In this document: in pieces, positions 1 to 11,619 of the stretch
How the letters are laid out: every line of letters begins with the position of its first letter
Position numbering within the stretch: the stretch's first letter is position 1
From: Phycomyces nitens
Taxonomy: Eukaryota; Mucoromycota; Mucoromycetes; Mucorales; Phycomycetaceae
Length of the DNA: 64,000 nucleotides
Direction of reading: 5' to 3'
Assembly (NCBI GenBank): GCA_022702545.1
Contig: JAHRBC010000003.1
Coordinates: 1,178,001-1,242,000, forward strand
Made by a program: the position numbers and the translations under genes
Notes under the pieces: generated by a model
What the model was told of the DNA's origin: nothing
The model's input: only the letters and a program-made list of their open reading frames with translations
Databases searched by the model: none

Positions 1-1500
1 TGACTTTTGCATATGTCTTTAGGACTGGCGGTATGCTCATCTTTGGAAGTTTTACAGTCGTGCTAGGTTCCATTGGATTCATGACCAGAGATTGAACAAT
101 GGAGAAGTCCTATTTGAATACAGTTAATGTTAACATGACATTGGATCCAAAAGATAACATCGTCTTTACCTTTTCAACATGTGAACGATGCTTTTTTCTG
201 CCAATAATCTCCTTTTTTTGTTCTAGATTCTGTATTTTGTAAAAAAGATATATATTTACTTTTGGTTCAATAGTGCCTTTGTCATATTGTTCACAATAAC
301 AATCTAGACACACAAATATATATACACGCTGTTGTATTTGTATTGAGCTATTCTTACCAGTGACAATGGTTCTATACAAATTGTTAGATTTTGTTTCAAA
401 AACTCGGGTTATATTTACATTGATCTAAATACACATATTGGGGTCTGGGAATCAAGGATTACTTACTCGGTACTTCTTCAACATCATTTACGGTATCTAG
501 GTGATTTGTTGTTGCTGCCGCTGCTGCTGCTGGTGTTGGAGGTGGTGGTCGAGTTAAATTAAATGGGTTCTTTTGATCTAATCTAGAGCTTTGTATTGAG
601 GTTGTCTGTAGATCTGCTGGTTTGCCTTTACTACTACTATCGTGCTGTCTTCGTTTTTGGACCTAATTGAATCAATAGACAAATGTTCAAGAGGTCAGAT
701 ATTTTTGTGGTTTTATGTATAGTGTAGAACATACAAAGTATGGCTCGGTGTGTTTCTTGACATCTTTAGACTCTTTAATTGAGACTAGAAGAATTAAAGA
801 AGATTTTGAATAAAGTATAAAGAAAAAATATATATATACACATATACACATATACATATATATACATATATATACATATACACATACATATATATATATA
901 TATATAAAAGGAAGCTTGAATTTTACCCGATCTTTCGCTCTTTTTTACCATTGTCATTCTCTCGGACGAACTCCTTTGTAGACGAGAATACCTGTATATT
1001 GGTTTCGTCTGACTGAATTCCTATCACACATTAATCACTATTAATAACATTCATTAATCTCTTTATGTATAAATTTATCCTCTGTATAATGTTCAGAATC
1101 AAATGAATTCGATTATAAAAAAACCTACAGAGCCAGGAATCGGAATCCTTTTTCCTTTTGATTTCAAAAGACGTGATCCTGTTATAAATTCGCCTCCAGG
1201 AGTCATTGCTCGAGTATGTTCGTTTATGATTCGCTATTGCAGAAATAGATAAGTAATTTTGACTATATTAGATAACGTCTTTAATAAACAGGAATCCATC
1301 GCATACACACACACATACACATGAAGATCATGTAATGATTACCATTTTCTGTACTTATTTTAATAAACAAAAAAAAGTGTGTGTGTATATATATACAATG
1401 TACATTATTGATCAGGATAATTGAATGGATTAATTACCTGCTTGCTATTAGTTCTTGTCACCATATCATCTTCTGGCTTTAATTCGTTCATATTTGTCAT
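1..1500 (-). CDS. Unknown multi-exon protein, 3' end beyond the window
   Basis: I do not recognise this protein. Eight exons can be joined in one open frame: 1500-1438, 1233-1129, 1020-927, 784-735, 662-467, 303-260, 229-170 and 109 to beyond position 1. Every junction has GT donors (GTAATT, GTAGGT, GTAAAA, GTATGT, GTAAGT, GTAAAT, GTAAAG) and AG acceptors with matching phases. The start is the first ATG (MTNMNELKPEDD). The visible product, just over 200 residues, is basic and polar, rich in K, R, S and Q, with a Pro-Ala run (PPPPTPAAAAAA) near the middle. No membrane segment or known domain is visible. A mostly TA/CA microsatellite fills intron 3 (about 829-905). A nuclear or chromatin role would only be a guess from composition. 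Exon structure is fairly secure, function unknown. Confidence 0.55.
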
Positions 1501-3882
1501 GTTTAAAAAAAATAGTCTGTCCTACTTTTTCTCTCTCTCTGTCTTTCTCTCTATAAAAGCATAAACAAGTACAAAATCTGGAATTCAAACGTTAATGCTT
1601 GATAATTCACGTGATTAAGGGCATGGACGATATCTAAAAGATTTATATATATATTTTTGTATTATAAAAAAAAATCAAGAGTGATATTAAAGAAACCACA
1701 TTTCTTGATGGGACACGACGTTTTTGGTGTACCGGACCTATTTTTTTTTATATAAAAAAAGTGACTTGTGGTCCGGGATCGAGTAGCTGTCATTTTCAAA
1801 GTAAAAAATAAAAATGTTGTCATGCAAGATATTCTAAAGACTGATTTGCCCACTGAGATCCACAAGGTGATTGTCTTTATATCCTCTCTCTCTGTTTTCC
1901 CCATATATATTTACTATGCTTTCAATGGCATACCAAAAGACTGTTTTGAACATTTTTCTTCTATGATTCCCACATGTGATTCTTGGTTATAGTCACAAAC
2001 AAAGACATCATTGGCTTGGCGAGCAAGAAAGCTATAATGCCCTTTATATATATAAAAATAATACAAACAGTTTATCATACAGCAACGGAAATTTAGTCTG
2101 ATAAAGATTGATTTATATGATTAATGATTTGAATAATATGTAGCTCTTTGGTCTCTTTACAATCAGCAAGCCAAAGTGTTTTTTTTTTTTTGGATTATCA
2201 TGTACTTTGGGGGATTATGGCAAGACAATCTATTTCTTCACATTAAACGAGCTCTGTAAAAGCGTCTTATATATATAATGTATCAGAGTCTCAATCTTAA
2301 ATGTTAACCATGATTCTTTGCTGTGGATCAGTCAAGATCATTAAGCAAGGATCCAATTGGGATGTTGGCTTTAAAGGTGGCACAATACAGATTTGGACAT
2401 GAGTCTGGGGGACTCATTTGCACCACTGAATCATGAATCGATCCATGGAAGATATTGTGAGAGGGTAATGACTGGACAACCCAGAGTCAGTAACCTCTCT
2501 TTGGATCCATGGTTGCCCTGAATATAATGCTACATTTTGGAGCAGGCTTCGGATCTGATTAAATCATTTTTTTTCTTTCGTTGCCTATAAGAATCTTGAT
2601 AACAATAACCATCTAGCCTTGTGGGCCATTGCTGTATTCCTACTAGACACTTGTGCTTAAAATTGGCTGATATAGCACCAAGATTCAAATATCGTGGGTC
2701 AATGACAAAAAGACAATCGTGGGAATACATTTGTCTAGAGGACAATAATGCTGACCAGTCGAGATATGTGGTCCAGATGGACAATAAGACGGAGAATTTT
2801 GCCTAATAAAAAGTGTGTTTGACCAAATGGCGTATGAGGTTGGGGAGGAGGTCCTGGAATCCAGCCGAGAACAGCATGGAATCTTCTTGTAGAGTTTAGA
2901 ACCAAACGCCAGACGCACCACGCGGAAAGTGGAACGAATGGAACGAATGGGACAGAGAGGCTTGAAAACGTGCAGTGTTTATAGACTCATCTACGCAGTA
3001 CAAACAATCGTTTTCTGGACTATTGAGGACACCAGTCGCCGGTTATAGACAAACGTTTTTTTTGGTTTGACGTATTGTATACATGTTTGTGGACCAGGTG
3101 AGATCTCTCTCTTTTTTGTTTCTGGCAGAATCCAGACGCCTACAAGTCCTCCTGATCATATCATATCCCTTTATCTTGGCCATATGTTTTTAGAGAGTGT
3201 TTTAGGGGGGTCAATAGGACATGGTGAATAAATACATAAATAATAAAAGCCAAATCCGAGTGCCTAGAATAATTGTTATTCTTGTTGAATTGTAAAATCA
3301 TATGCTGAATAGCCAAAGATCCCAAGAGTCATTTGTAGGATGATCAACAACAAGCTTGTCAGACCAAGTTACATGTTATTTGTTTTGCATTTTCGGTATG
3401 CAGAACAAGAATAACGGCTAGACTACAAACAGCCTGCTTTATTATCGACAGAATAATTGGACATTTGCTTAATTATTGATCGACTGATTTGACATTGGGA
3501 TCTATGTATACTATAGACTAAATAACAAAAAAGAAAGTGTGTATGTGTGTGTTAAGCAATTATAAATACACAATGACCAAGAACGAATCTTATTGGCCAA
3601 TTGATGTCAAAATGCATATATATACATACAACCTAAATATAATCATAATCATAATCATAATTTGTATAAAGTAATAATAAGAAAAATAAATTGGATGACG
3701 TATTGAAAAAAATAAATGAAATACAGGTTGGCTGTCAACCACGTCACTGATTACGTGTTGCTTGGCCCAAAGTTACTCTCGGATAGAGATCAATTGGAAC
3801 CCAACCCTCACTTTTTTTTTCCCCGTCAAAGACGCGTAACGCACCTCTCCTCCGACCCTCGCTTTCTACTTTTTTAAAATCA
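1501..3882. other. Intergenic region, no supported gene
   Basis: The first part probably holds the promoter of the minus-strand gene ending at 1500, and the last 150 bases the promoter of the proteasome gene. Open frames around 1660-1990 and 2530-2920 are short, lack good start context and show no recognisable family. There is a short AATCAT microsatellite at about 3641-3662 and several poly-A/T runs. Nothing else can be supported. Confidence 0.5.
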
Positions 3883-5173
3883 ATGGCGACCAAGACAAAC
3901 CTTGCCAAGGGAGGCTTTAGCTTTGAAAACTTTGCTAGGTACAGACATGCCTAAAAGGTCAACCAATCCACAAATTGGATGACGATTTAGACAATAAAAC
4001 AACAGAGTTCCAAGAGCAAAAGCTAATGCATAAAGTGGCTCTTTTTTTGGTGTAATTCTACAAATGATTGCTGTAGAAATCATGCACTTGAAGCCAAAGG
4101 TGCCAAACCACCAAAGGCTACTAGCACCGGTACCACCATCGTAGGAGTTGTCTTCAAGGTAAATATACATATATATAATAATGGCAATACTCATAATGAG
4201 TACATGCCTTTTGGGTCCTCTGGCCTGTGTCCATTTGTCCATTTGTCCATTTGTCCTTATTGTCTTGTATTCTAGGGTGGTGTGTGCTTGGGTGCTGATA
4301 CCAGAGCTACCGAGGGACCTATTGTAGCCGACAAGAACTGCGAAAAGATCCATTATATTGCACCCAACATGTACGTTGAATAATTAATTGACAGGGATTT
4401 GTGCGCTTTGGATAATACAAACAAACAAAAAACAGAGGGTTTAATTGTTTTGGGTTAGCTATTGCTGTGGTGCAGGTACTGCTGCCGATACCGAATTCAC
4501 GACAAACTTGATCAGCTCTCAAATCGAATTGCACAGCTTGTCGACTGGCAGAAAGCCCAGAACCGTTACAGTGATGACCATGTTGAAGCAAATGCTGTTC
4601 AAGTAAATAATTACCTGGTGTAATTGATAAAAGTGTACATGGCTTACATATTAACATGTTAAAAATTGTCCTCTAGGCACCAGGGACATATTGGCGCTGC
4701 TCTTGTTTTGGGTGGATTTGATTCTACTGGCTCCCACCTGTACACTGTCTACCCTCACGGAAGCACTGATAAGCTTCCCTATGTTACCATGGGTTCTGGC
4801 TCATTGGCAGCCATGAGTGTGTTTGAGAGCAGATGGAAACCCGACATGACTGTGAGTTGTTGAGATGCTGGATCAATTGTGGATATATGTATGGCTGACA
4901 CGTATTTTGTTGCAGCGTGAGGAGGCTATTGGACTTGTCAATGATGCTATTGAGGCTGGTATTTTCAATGATTTGGGATCTGGATCAAATGTAGATGTGT
5001 GTGTGATCGAGAAGGACAAGACTGATTACCTCCGCAACTATGGACGTCCCAATGAGCGTGCTACAAAGGAACATAGTTACAGATACCCACGAGGTACTAC
5101 TGCTATCTTGAAGCAATCTATCAAGAGCCTTGTTGATGTGTCTGAGGGTGACTTGATGGACATTTCTGTATAA
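3883..5173 (+). CDS. PUP1: 20S proteasome subunit beta type-7 (beta2, trypsin-like)
   Basis: Catalytic beta2 subunit of the 20S proteasome, acting in the nucleus and cytosol; this family provides the trypsin-like peptidase. Six exons (3883-3938, 4077-4158, 4276-4370, 4459-4602, 4677-4851, 4916-5173) give 269 aa, the usual size. The propeptide carries the family motif GGFSFENF. Processing is expected between Gly37 and Thr38 (TGTTIVG), which exposes the catalytic threonine. GADTRATEG, the DKNC lysine, [22 protein letters not shown] and [13 protein letters not shown] match the family closely. The C-terminal arm, which should wrap around beta3, is present. All introns are GT-AG and 57-138 nt long. 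Nothing is missing, so the gene looks functional. The symbol follows yeast usage. Confidence 0.96.
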
Positions 5174-5363
5174 AGAAAAGAAAAAAAAGAGAGAGAATAT
5201 GAATATACAACCCAATGTTTTCAATGTTTCAATTTTTATTATTCATCATCATTCTAAACGACATCATAATTATTTATATCGCTGTTACTTGAAATGGAAA
5301 GTGATGATCGGAAATTCAAAAAAAAGAGAGAGACAAAGGTATTCCTTGTTTCGTCTTGTAATA

Positions 5364-6592
5364 ATGTCGACTCGCCATGCAAGAGTTGCCAATACCTTCT
5401 TGAATGAAAGACACGCAATTATTCTCAAGGAGCTGTTGGAGCAGCCCGAAAATATGTGCTGTGCTGATTGTGGGAAAAAAGGTAAAAAAAAAAAGAAAAG
5501 GGAATGAGTGTTTAGGATGGACCTAAATTGCTTGTTGTGCTAGATCCACGATGGGCGTCTTGGAATCTAGGAATCTTTGTCTGCATCCAGTGCTCGGGTA
5601 TACATCGGTCAATGGGCACGCATATCAGCAAAGGTAATGATCTATAAGAAGCCTGTGTCTCGTCGACTGACTAGGTCTCTATAGTCAAATCTGTTGATTT
5701 GGATACTTGGGTACCAGAGCAAATAGACAGCATGATCCGATGGGGAAATGGCCGCGCAAACAAGTAAATTGGTTGGCCATGATAAACACGGTGTCTAAAT
5801 GGCTCTCTAGGTACTGGGAAGCCAAGAGTACACCCCAAGACCCAAGGCATAATATGGAGGCCAGAATCAGGGCAAAATACGAACACAAACAATGGGCAAG
5901 CCAGGATAACCTGCCTGATCCGGAAAGTCTGGGAGATGGACCAATAGTAAATGCCAAGCGTGTTGATTGTAAAAGGATATTAGGTGCTTGGATATCATGT
6001 ATTCATATGTGTGTATCTGTATGCACTGTAGATTTCTCGCTTGTCGATGCCTGTACCTGAAGAAGATACTTTTGGTGTAACTAGGCCTGCTGTCGCTCTT
6101 CCTGTAGCTGTATCTGTAGCTGCACCTTTGGCTGCACTCTCACCTACTTTTAGCCAACTTGAGAGACCGGACATTGCCAGTTTTGAGAAACTGTTGATCT
6201 CTTTTACGCCAAGAGATCCAAAACCGCTGGCTATAGATAGCCTGGCCATCTCGACCCCTAGCCCTACCCACCAAAGCAGGCCCAAGATCTATGAGGACCA
6301 TGGACATGGCCAGTATAGTGGCGGCAGTGTTGATTTGAGAACGAGTCCGACCAATAGATTTGGCTTTGATGCACAACCCTTGACCAGATTGCCGGACTTT
6401 TCGTCTCAGGGGGAGGATGATTTGAAGATGAAAAAGGACTATTTGACAAACAGAACCAGTTACCTTGAGCAGCTCTCCAATCTTACTATTGGAATGCCAT
6501 CAACGGGGGTAATTCCACAGACACCTCCTGGCTACAAGACCACTCATCAGAATGCATGGATCCTAAAGGACTCCTTGCAGCGCCAAGTCTAG
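5364..6592 (+). CDS. ArfGAP-domain protein (SMAP/Age2-like)
   Basis: GTPase-activating protein for Arf, expected to act in Golgi/endosome vesicle traffic. Exons 5364-5481, 5544-5633, 5685-5763, 5811-5946 and 6032-6592 give 327 aa. The N-terminal ArfGAP domain has the zinc finger CX2CX16CX2C (C33, C36, C53, C56) followed by [13 protein letters not shown], with the catalytic arginine finger at R61, then the usual WGN and YWEAK segments. The last 200 residues are Pro/Ala/Ser-rich and disordered, as in Age2 and SMAP proteins. The last intron is less certain: I use donor GTAAAT at 5947 because it keeps frame and resembles the previous donor. The gene starts 190 bases after the proteasome gene on the same strand. 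Age2/SMAP is the closest guess among ArfGAP subtypes. Confidence 0.9.
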
Positions 6593-8590
6593 AGGGTCTT
6601 TATATATATATATATAAAAATACATAAAGTCTCCGAGACAAAAAAAAAAGGGTAATATGTTTTGTTTTTAAGGACCATGGTTGATTCGACAATGTATTGA
6701 AACGTAATGAGCTAGAGAGTAATGATATCACAAATACCAGTAATAATAATCAGACAATAATAATAACAATAATAGTAATAACAATTTATTATTATTAATG
6801 GCTTTTACTGCATTTTTCAACACATGATGTCACGGATATTTAAGCGTCACCATTGTCGAGATACAATTGGCCATTGGTGTACTGGCTGTTTGGGATTGCA
6901 AAGAGGTTGATTCAAGAACATATCTATTCCAAGAGGTCTGTAGATCGGCGATTCAATGGTGGGCGGCCTCCAAATCTGTCTAGAAGATTATTATCCCCTT
7001 TTTCTTCACCTCATGATGGCACCAACGGCAGCAACTTGTTCCGGGACTTATTCGGTGGGTTCGGATACCTCCGAGTTATCAGGCGCCAGAATATTAAAAA
7101 AAGAAAGGCGCGCTTGGGAAACGCAGGCCGAGAAGTAGCCCATTTCTTCTTCTTTTTTTCGCTTGCAAAAGGAGAATACGGTGAAGATTTGAAATGCTTT
7201 TGATAACCATGGAGAGCTTTATATGGCTGGCAAAAAGAGGATAGGAATAGAGTGCAGTGTGTTATTGTGGTCCACAACAAAATTCCAAGATAAGGTATCC
7301 TTTTAAGCTTTGAGTAATACATATTCTGTGTATTTAACATTAAACTGCCTTTCCATGCGAATTGTTGAGGCACATAGTATTCCCACAAGACGAGCCAAAA
7401 TGTAATTCTACTGCTCTTTATTACTCCATTTTTTTCTTTCTTCTTTATTATCTTGTAATGTTCCGGACACCAAGGTTTATGATCTTGATTGGCTGCCAAT
7501 CGCTACCAATCGCTTGACAATCGCTTGACAGTCGAGAATGGCCAACCTGTAGCTGGTTGGTGTGAAATAAAACCTTGGGATCTAATCGTCTTGGTGGCAT
7601 GCTTTTAGAGATCAAAAAACCCTTTGGACTGACAAGGGTGTATTGCTGAAGATGAACCCTGTGGCAATGATCTCATCCATGGCCAATTTTGAGAGTTGTA
7701 CATGACGGAAGGGGTTTGTCTTTAGACAGACGGGATATTGAAACAATAGGATTTGAAATGATAGCAATTGAGGTACAAATATAGTAATTCATACATTGTA
7801 CCTCTTGTTTGTATGAATTTGTATAAAAAGTAATAATAATCATAATAATAATCATAATATATGGTGATGCTTTAATGCCCGACTATTCTGCTTTCTTGCA
7901 AATACAATGTAAAGAGAATGTAGCTTGGTTTTTTTTGGTTTTTTTTATTGCGTACTGCGCCAATAATGCTTTGGGACTTTTTTGCTGGAAATAGAAAGAA
8001 ATAAACAAACAAAAACAAGGCTGTATATAATTCCCTTTATATAAATATATACATATTCAAGAAGAAGAAGAAAAAGAAGAAGAAGAAGAATTTAAATAAA
8101 AATATAAAAATAAAGGATTTCTGGAAACATTTTTATTGGACAGAGAGGTCCGCTCAGATGAAATGTTATACCTACTGCCTACAACCATTGATATTTTATT
8201 GCCATGACAACCAAGACATCATTTTGGTTCTCAAGACATAAGAAACATGGCATGAGGCCCAGGACCCTTAATGGAAACAACATGCGTTCATCTCTATTTT
8301 TCTTTTTTCCGCAATGGTTGCAATTCGGGCTTGGACTGTTTATTTTATTTTTGTGGTCGGGGTTTGAAGTGCGGACAAGGTTGAATGAGAATAGAAGATG
8401 TAAATGTCAAGCACTGATTTGAAAAATGAAAAATTTGGATATAAATACGATTCGGTCGCTCTTGATCCATTAATTTTTTTTCCTTTTTATTATTTTTATT
8501 TTATTTTTATTTTCTCTCTTATTAGACACAAAATTGCATGCCTATTTCCACACAAACAAAAAACCAACCCACAAATAATACCTGCACCTT
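6593..8590. other. Intergenic region, only weak small ORFs
   Basis: AT-rich with microsatellites: AAT/ATA repeats near 6740-6800 and 7830-7860, AAG repeats near 8060-8092. A 41-codon frame at 7014-7138 (starts MMAPTAATCSG, ends ETQAEK) and longer frames around 6853-7203 and, on the minus strand, 7011-7499 are open. None has a recognisable domain, clear introns or a good start, so I do not call them. The last 200 bases before 8591 are T/A-rich and probably the promoter of the next gene. Confidence 0.4.
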
Positions 8591-9361
8591 ATGTTGAAAA
8601 CCAACAGCTCTTCCACACAGTCCACGCACCAATCAACCAGCAGCGCCTCAAGTACCCACAGCCGCCACCTGCCTTCCCTCTCGTCCTCATCGTCTTCCAG
8701 CTGTTCCTCGTCCATAACGTCAATTCCACAGCCATTCAGCATGACTGTCAACCAGACCCTTCCAGCACACTCGCCCTATCTCTACTACTCTCCAAAGCAC
8801 GCACCCTCCCACAAAACCATCTCTCCGACAAATCCAAACTGCGACCAAAAAGCCACTCCGCCATCAGTCCACCATTTGCATTCCAAATCTGCCTCCCAAG
8901 ACACCAGCGCCTCAAGGCGAGTCTCCTTTAATGAAAAGGTCTTCTTTATTCCCCAAAACCCGCCACCCTCTTCCCGCCATTCGCCAGAGCACTCGCCGCC
9001 CAAACAGTCGTTCGCGGGGTCTAGGAATGCTCAGCCCAGAAAACACAGAGTGCGACCAAACGAGGTGTCTGCGAATGCCGTTCATCCACGCCAAAAGGCC
9101 GCCACCAGCCAGCTATTCTGGGACGAGTCTCAGCTTGCCGTAGAGCTGGCCGACGACAACCTCATGGACTCCATTGCCCGCAAACGCGCTGGACAGACAG
9201 CTTACCATCGTTTACTAGATCCCATCGCACGACTTCGGACCCATTGTTCTCAGTCACTTGAATCTCCCATGACAGTCATGCCTCAGCCTCTATCAATCAC
9301 CCAGCCGACAAAGAAACCGAATAGCCGGTTCACTCGCCTGTTGAAGAAATTCAGCCTTTAA
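8591..9361 (+). CDS. Intronless Ser/Pro-rich protein with RVSF motif
   Basis: I do not recognise a family. The 256-aa frame is unbroken and much more C-rich than its surroundings, as expected for real coding sequence. Residues 1-50 are almost all Ser, Thr, His and Gln, including a run of seven Ser. The centre is Pro/Ser/His-rich. Residues 109-113 read RRVSF, followed by NEKVFFIP, which fits the RVxF docking motif for protein phosphatase 1; binding is inference from the motif alone. A short folded part (about 170-215, DESQLAVELADDNLMDSIARK) is followed by a basic C-terminus ending RFTRLLKKFSL. No signal peptide or membrane segment is visible. It faces the isocitrate dehydrogenase gene tail to tail across about 400 bases. 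Confidence 0.75.
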   Translation: MLKTNSSSTQSTHQSTSSASSTHSRHLPSLSSSSSSSCSSSITSIPQPFSMTVNQTLPAHSPYLYYSPKHAPSHKTISPTNPNCDQKATPPSVHHLHSKSASQDTSASRRVSFNEKVFFIPQNPPPSSRHSPEHSPPKQSFAGSRNAQPRKHRVRPNEVSANAVHPRQKAATSQLFWDESQLAVELADDNLMDSIARKRAGQTAYHRLLDPIARLRTHCSQSLESPMTVMPQPLSITQPTKKPNSRFTRLLKKFSL

Positions 9362-9761
9362 TATCTTGTATTTGACTATTAAACATTCTTGTATATAAAA
9401 ATAACATTCTCTAATAACATATTCACAAAATGTAAATATACCCATATATTTAAAATAGCCAAAAAAAAAAAAGAAGTAGTAGTAGTGAACTTTTTTTTTC
9501 TCTTGTAATCCTCAATACATTTTATATATATCATAGACTCTCTTAATATCAATTACTGTCATGTCAAATCTGTTACTATCCTCATTTCTCAGCCCTGTGG
9601 CTTAATTTATCTATCTGGTTGTCTTAAGCCACACAATCTTAACATTCTTTTGTGTATTTTAGGTAATGCAAGTAGTATGGTTTATTCAGTAGAGTCCGTG
9701 CCCACCTATCCCAGATAAGTGGCCAGGATTATGGCTAGCTTAGGTTTAGTTTATGGTTGAT
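9362..9761. other. Convergent 3' intergenic region
   Basis: Space between two genes that end towards each other. It holds T-rich and A-rich runs suited to 3' ends (ATTAAA at about 9379, poly-A near 9460, T-run near 9490). No gene is seen. Confidence 0.5.
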
Positions 9762-11313
9762 TTAGCTTCTAGGGTTCTCGAGGTTGGCCTTGACGTTCTC
9801 CATAAATTCATAAGTAGTCACATAGTGCTGAGGGCGCAAACTAATAATAATAAAAAGGGCTTTATCAGCAAAAGGGAAGATCCTGGGCACCTGTCACTTA
9901 CTCTTTGCCGTGGATAGCCAATGCAAGGTCCTTGGTCATAATGTTGTGCTTCTCGACAGTGTCAATGCAGGCACGCTCTAGGTCATTGGTGAACTTGGTC
10001 AATTCAGGGTTCACATCCAACTTGGCACGGTGGGCAAGTCCACGGGTCCAGGCAAAGATGGAAGCAATTGGGTTAGTAGAGGTAGGGTTGCCCTTTTGGA
10101 ACTCGCGGTAATGGCGAGTGACAGTGCCGTGGGCAGCCTCAGCCTCCATGGTCTTGCCATCGGGAGTATAGAGTACAGAGGTCATCAAGCCCAAGGATCC
10201 GTAGCCCTGGGCAAGGATGTCAGACTGGACATCACCGTCATAGTTCTTGCAAGCCCAGACAAAGCCACCCTTGGACTTCAAGGCCTGGGCTACCATGTCG
10301 TCAATCAAACGGTGCTCGTACCACAAGCTTGACTTTTCAAACTCGACGCGGTAGTCAGCCTGGTAGATTTCTTCAAAGATGTCCTTGAAACGACCATCGT
10401 AGATCTTGAGGATGGTGTTCTTGGTGCTCAAGTACAAGGGCATCTTCTTGGTCAAAGCCATCTGGAAACAGGAGTGAGCGAATCCACGGATAGACTCCTC
10501 GGTGTTGTACATGGCCATGCCGACACCACCGTCCTTGGGGAAGTCATAGACAGTCCACTTGCGGGGCTCAGAGCCGTCCTCTGGGGTAAAGGACATTTCA
10601 AACTTTCCGGCCTTGTCGGTGTAAAAGTCGGTAGAACGATACTAGAGCGTCCAAGATTGATTAATAAACAACATCCCCGGCAAGATATCCAATCGTACCT
10701 GGTCACCAAATGCATGGCGGCCAATGACGATGGGCTCAGTCCATCCAGGAACAATACGGGGCACATTACCCATGATAATGGGCTCACGGAAGACGGTGCC
10801 ATTGAGAATGTTACGAATGGTACCATTGGGAGACTTCCACATCTTCTTGAGACCAAACTCTACAAGTCCCCAAGAGCATTAAAACCCCACACACTCTTTC
10901 TTTCTTTTATGTCCTTGATTACCTTTGACGCGAGCCTCGTCGGGTGTGATGGTGGCACACTTGATACCAACATTGTACTTCTTGATAGCCTCGGCAGCAT
11001 CGATAGTAACCTGGTCATCGGTCTAGTTGTGCAAGCATTAGTCTCCAATGACCATCAATGCAAATAAGCTTCTTACAAAGTCACGATGCTCCATGCCAAG
11101 ATCAAAGTACTTGATGTCCAGCTTTACATAAGGGTGGATCAAGTTTTCCTTGATGTCGCGCCAGATGATACGTGTCATTTCATCACCGTCCAAGTCAACC
11201 ACAGGGTTTGCGACCTGGATACGGGTGGACATTGCCTTGGCAGACATGGGACGGGCCACATTGCTACAGGCAGCAGTGATAGTGCGGACAGCAGAGGCAG
11301 TCAAGAACGACAT
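9762..11313 (-). CDS. IDP1: NADP-dependent isocitrate dehydrogenase
   Basis: Converts isocitrate and NADP+ to 2-oxoglutarate, CO2 and NADPH. Five exons on the minus strand (11313-11077, 11022-10923, 10859-10699, 10641-9902, 9840-9762) give 438 aa. Family blocks are all present: [92 protein letters not shown] and [16 protein letters not shown]. About 28 extra N-terminal residues rich in Ala, Ser, Thr and Arg look like a mitochondrial leader. A second in-frame ATG ([12 protein letters not shown]) could start a cytosolic form. The last exon is easy to miss: a TAA read through the intron follows HGKE, but donor GTAAGT at 9901 joins to [20 protein letters not shown], which matches the family C-terminus. 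The symbol is by analogy to the yeast mitochondrial enzyme. Confidence 0.95.
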
Positions 11314-11376
11314 GTTATTATGGAGAAGAAGAAATAGGATAAAATAGAATGCAGTGCATTAATTTATTGGAAAATA

Positions 11377-11619
11377 TTAAAAAAAAGAAGATCGGAGATC
11401 TTGATCATCTTGGCCAATCAAAGGAATGCTTAATGATGAGAAAAACCCTTCAATGGAATTCGAGAATGGCCAGCAAAGACACCTCTTGGAAACATCAACT
11501 GTTTCCAATTGATTTTTTGCACTGGTTGGTCTTTGAGGATATCCAAGACCAGTTGGTAGGAGCAAAAGAGCAGCAGAAACCAAAGAAATAAAGAATGATT
11601 GAGAACCAAAAAGATTCAT
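11377..11619 (-). CDS. Possible small secreted protein or upstream ORF
   Basis: An 80-codon frame starting MNLFGSQSFFISLVSAALLLL looks like a signal peptide (short polar N-terminus, hydrophobic stretch, then PTGLG). The rest is unremarkable, with two Cys (CLCWPF). It lies just 63 bases upstream of the isocitrate dehydrogenase start on the same strand, so it may sit in the leader or promoter of that gene. No homologue is recognised. It could be chance. Confidence 0.25.
   Translation of the reverse strand: MNLFGSQSFFISLVSAALLLLPTGLGYPQRPTSAKNQLETVDVSKRCLCWPFSNSIEGFFSSLSIPLIGQDDQDLRSSFF

Noticed and set aside
358..371. 14-nt micro-exon in the first gene
   Set aside because: Splice signals exist (ATAG/ and /GTAAGA), but including it shifts the phase and puts a stop in the following exons; skipping it keeps the frame.
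10474..11067. 197-codon plus-strand frame
   Set aside because: It is the antisense of the isocitrate dehydrogenase gene, which has full family similarity on the minus strand.
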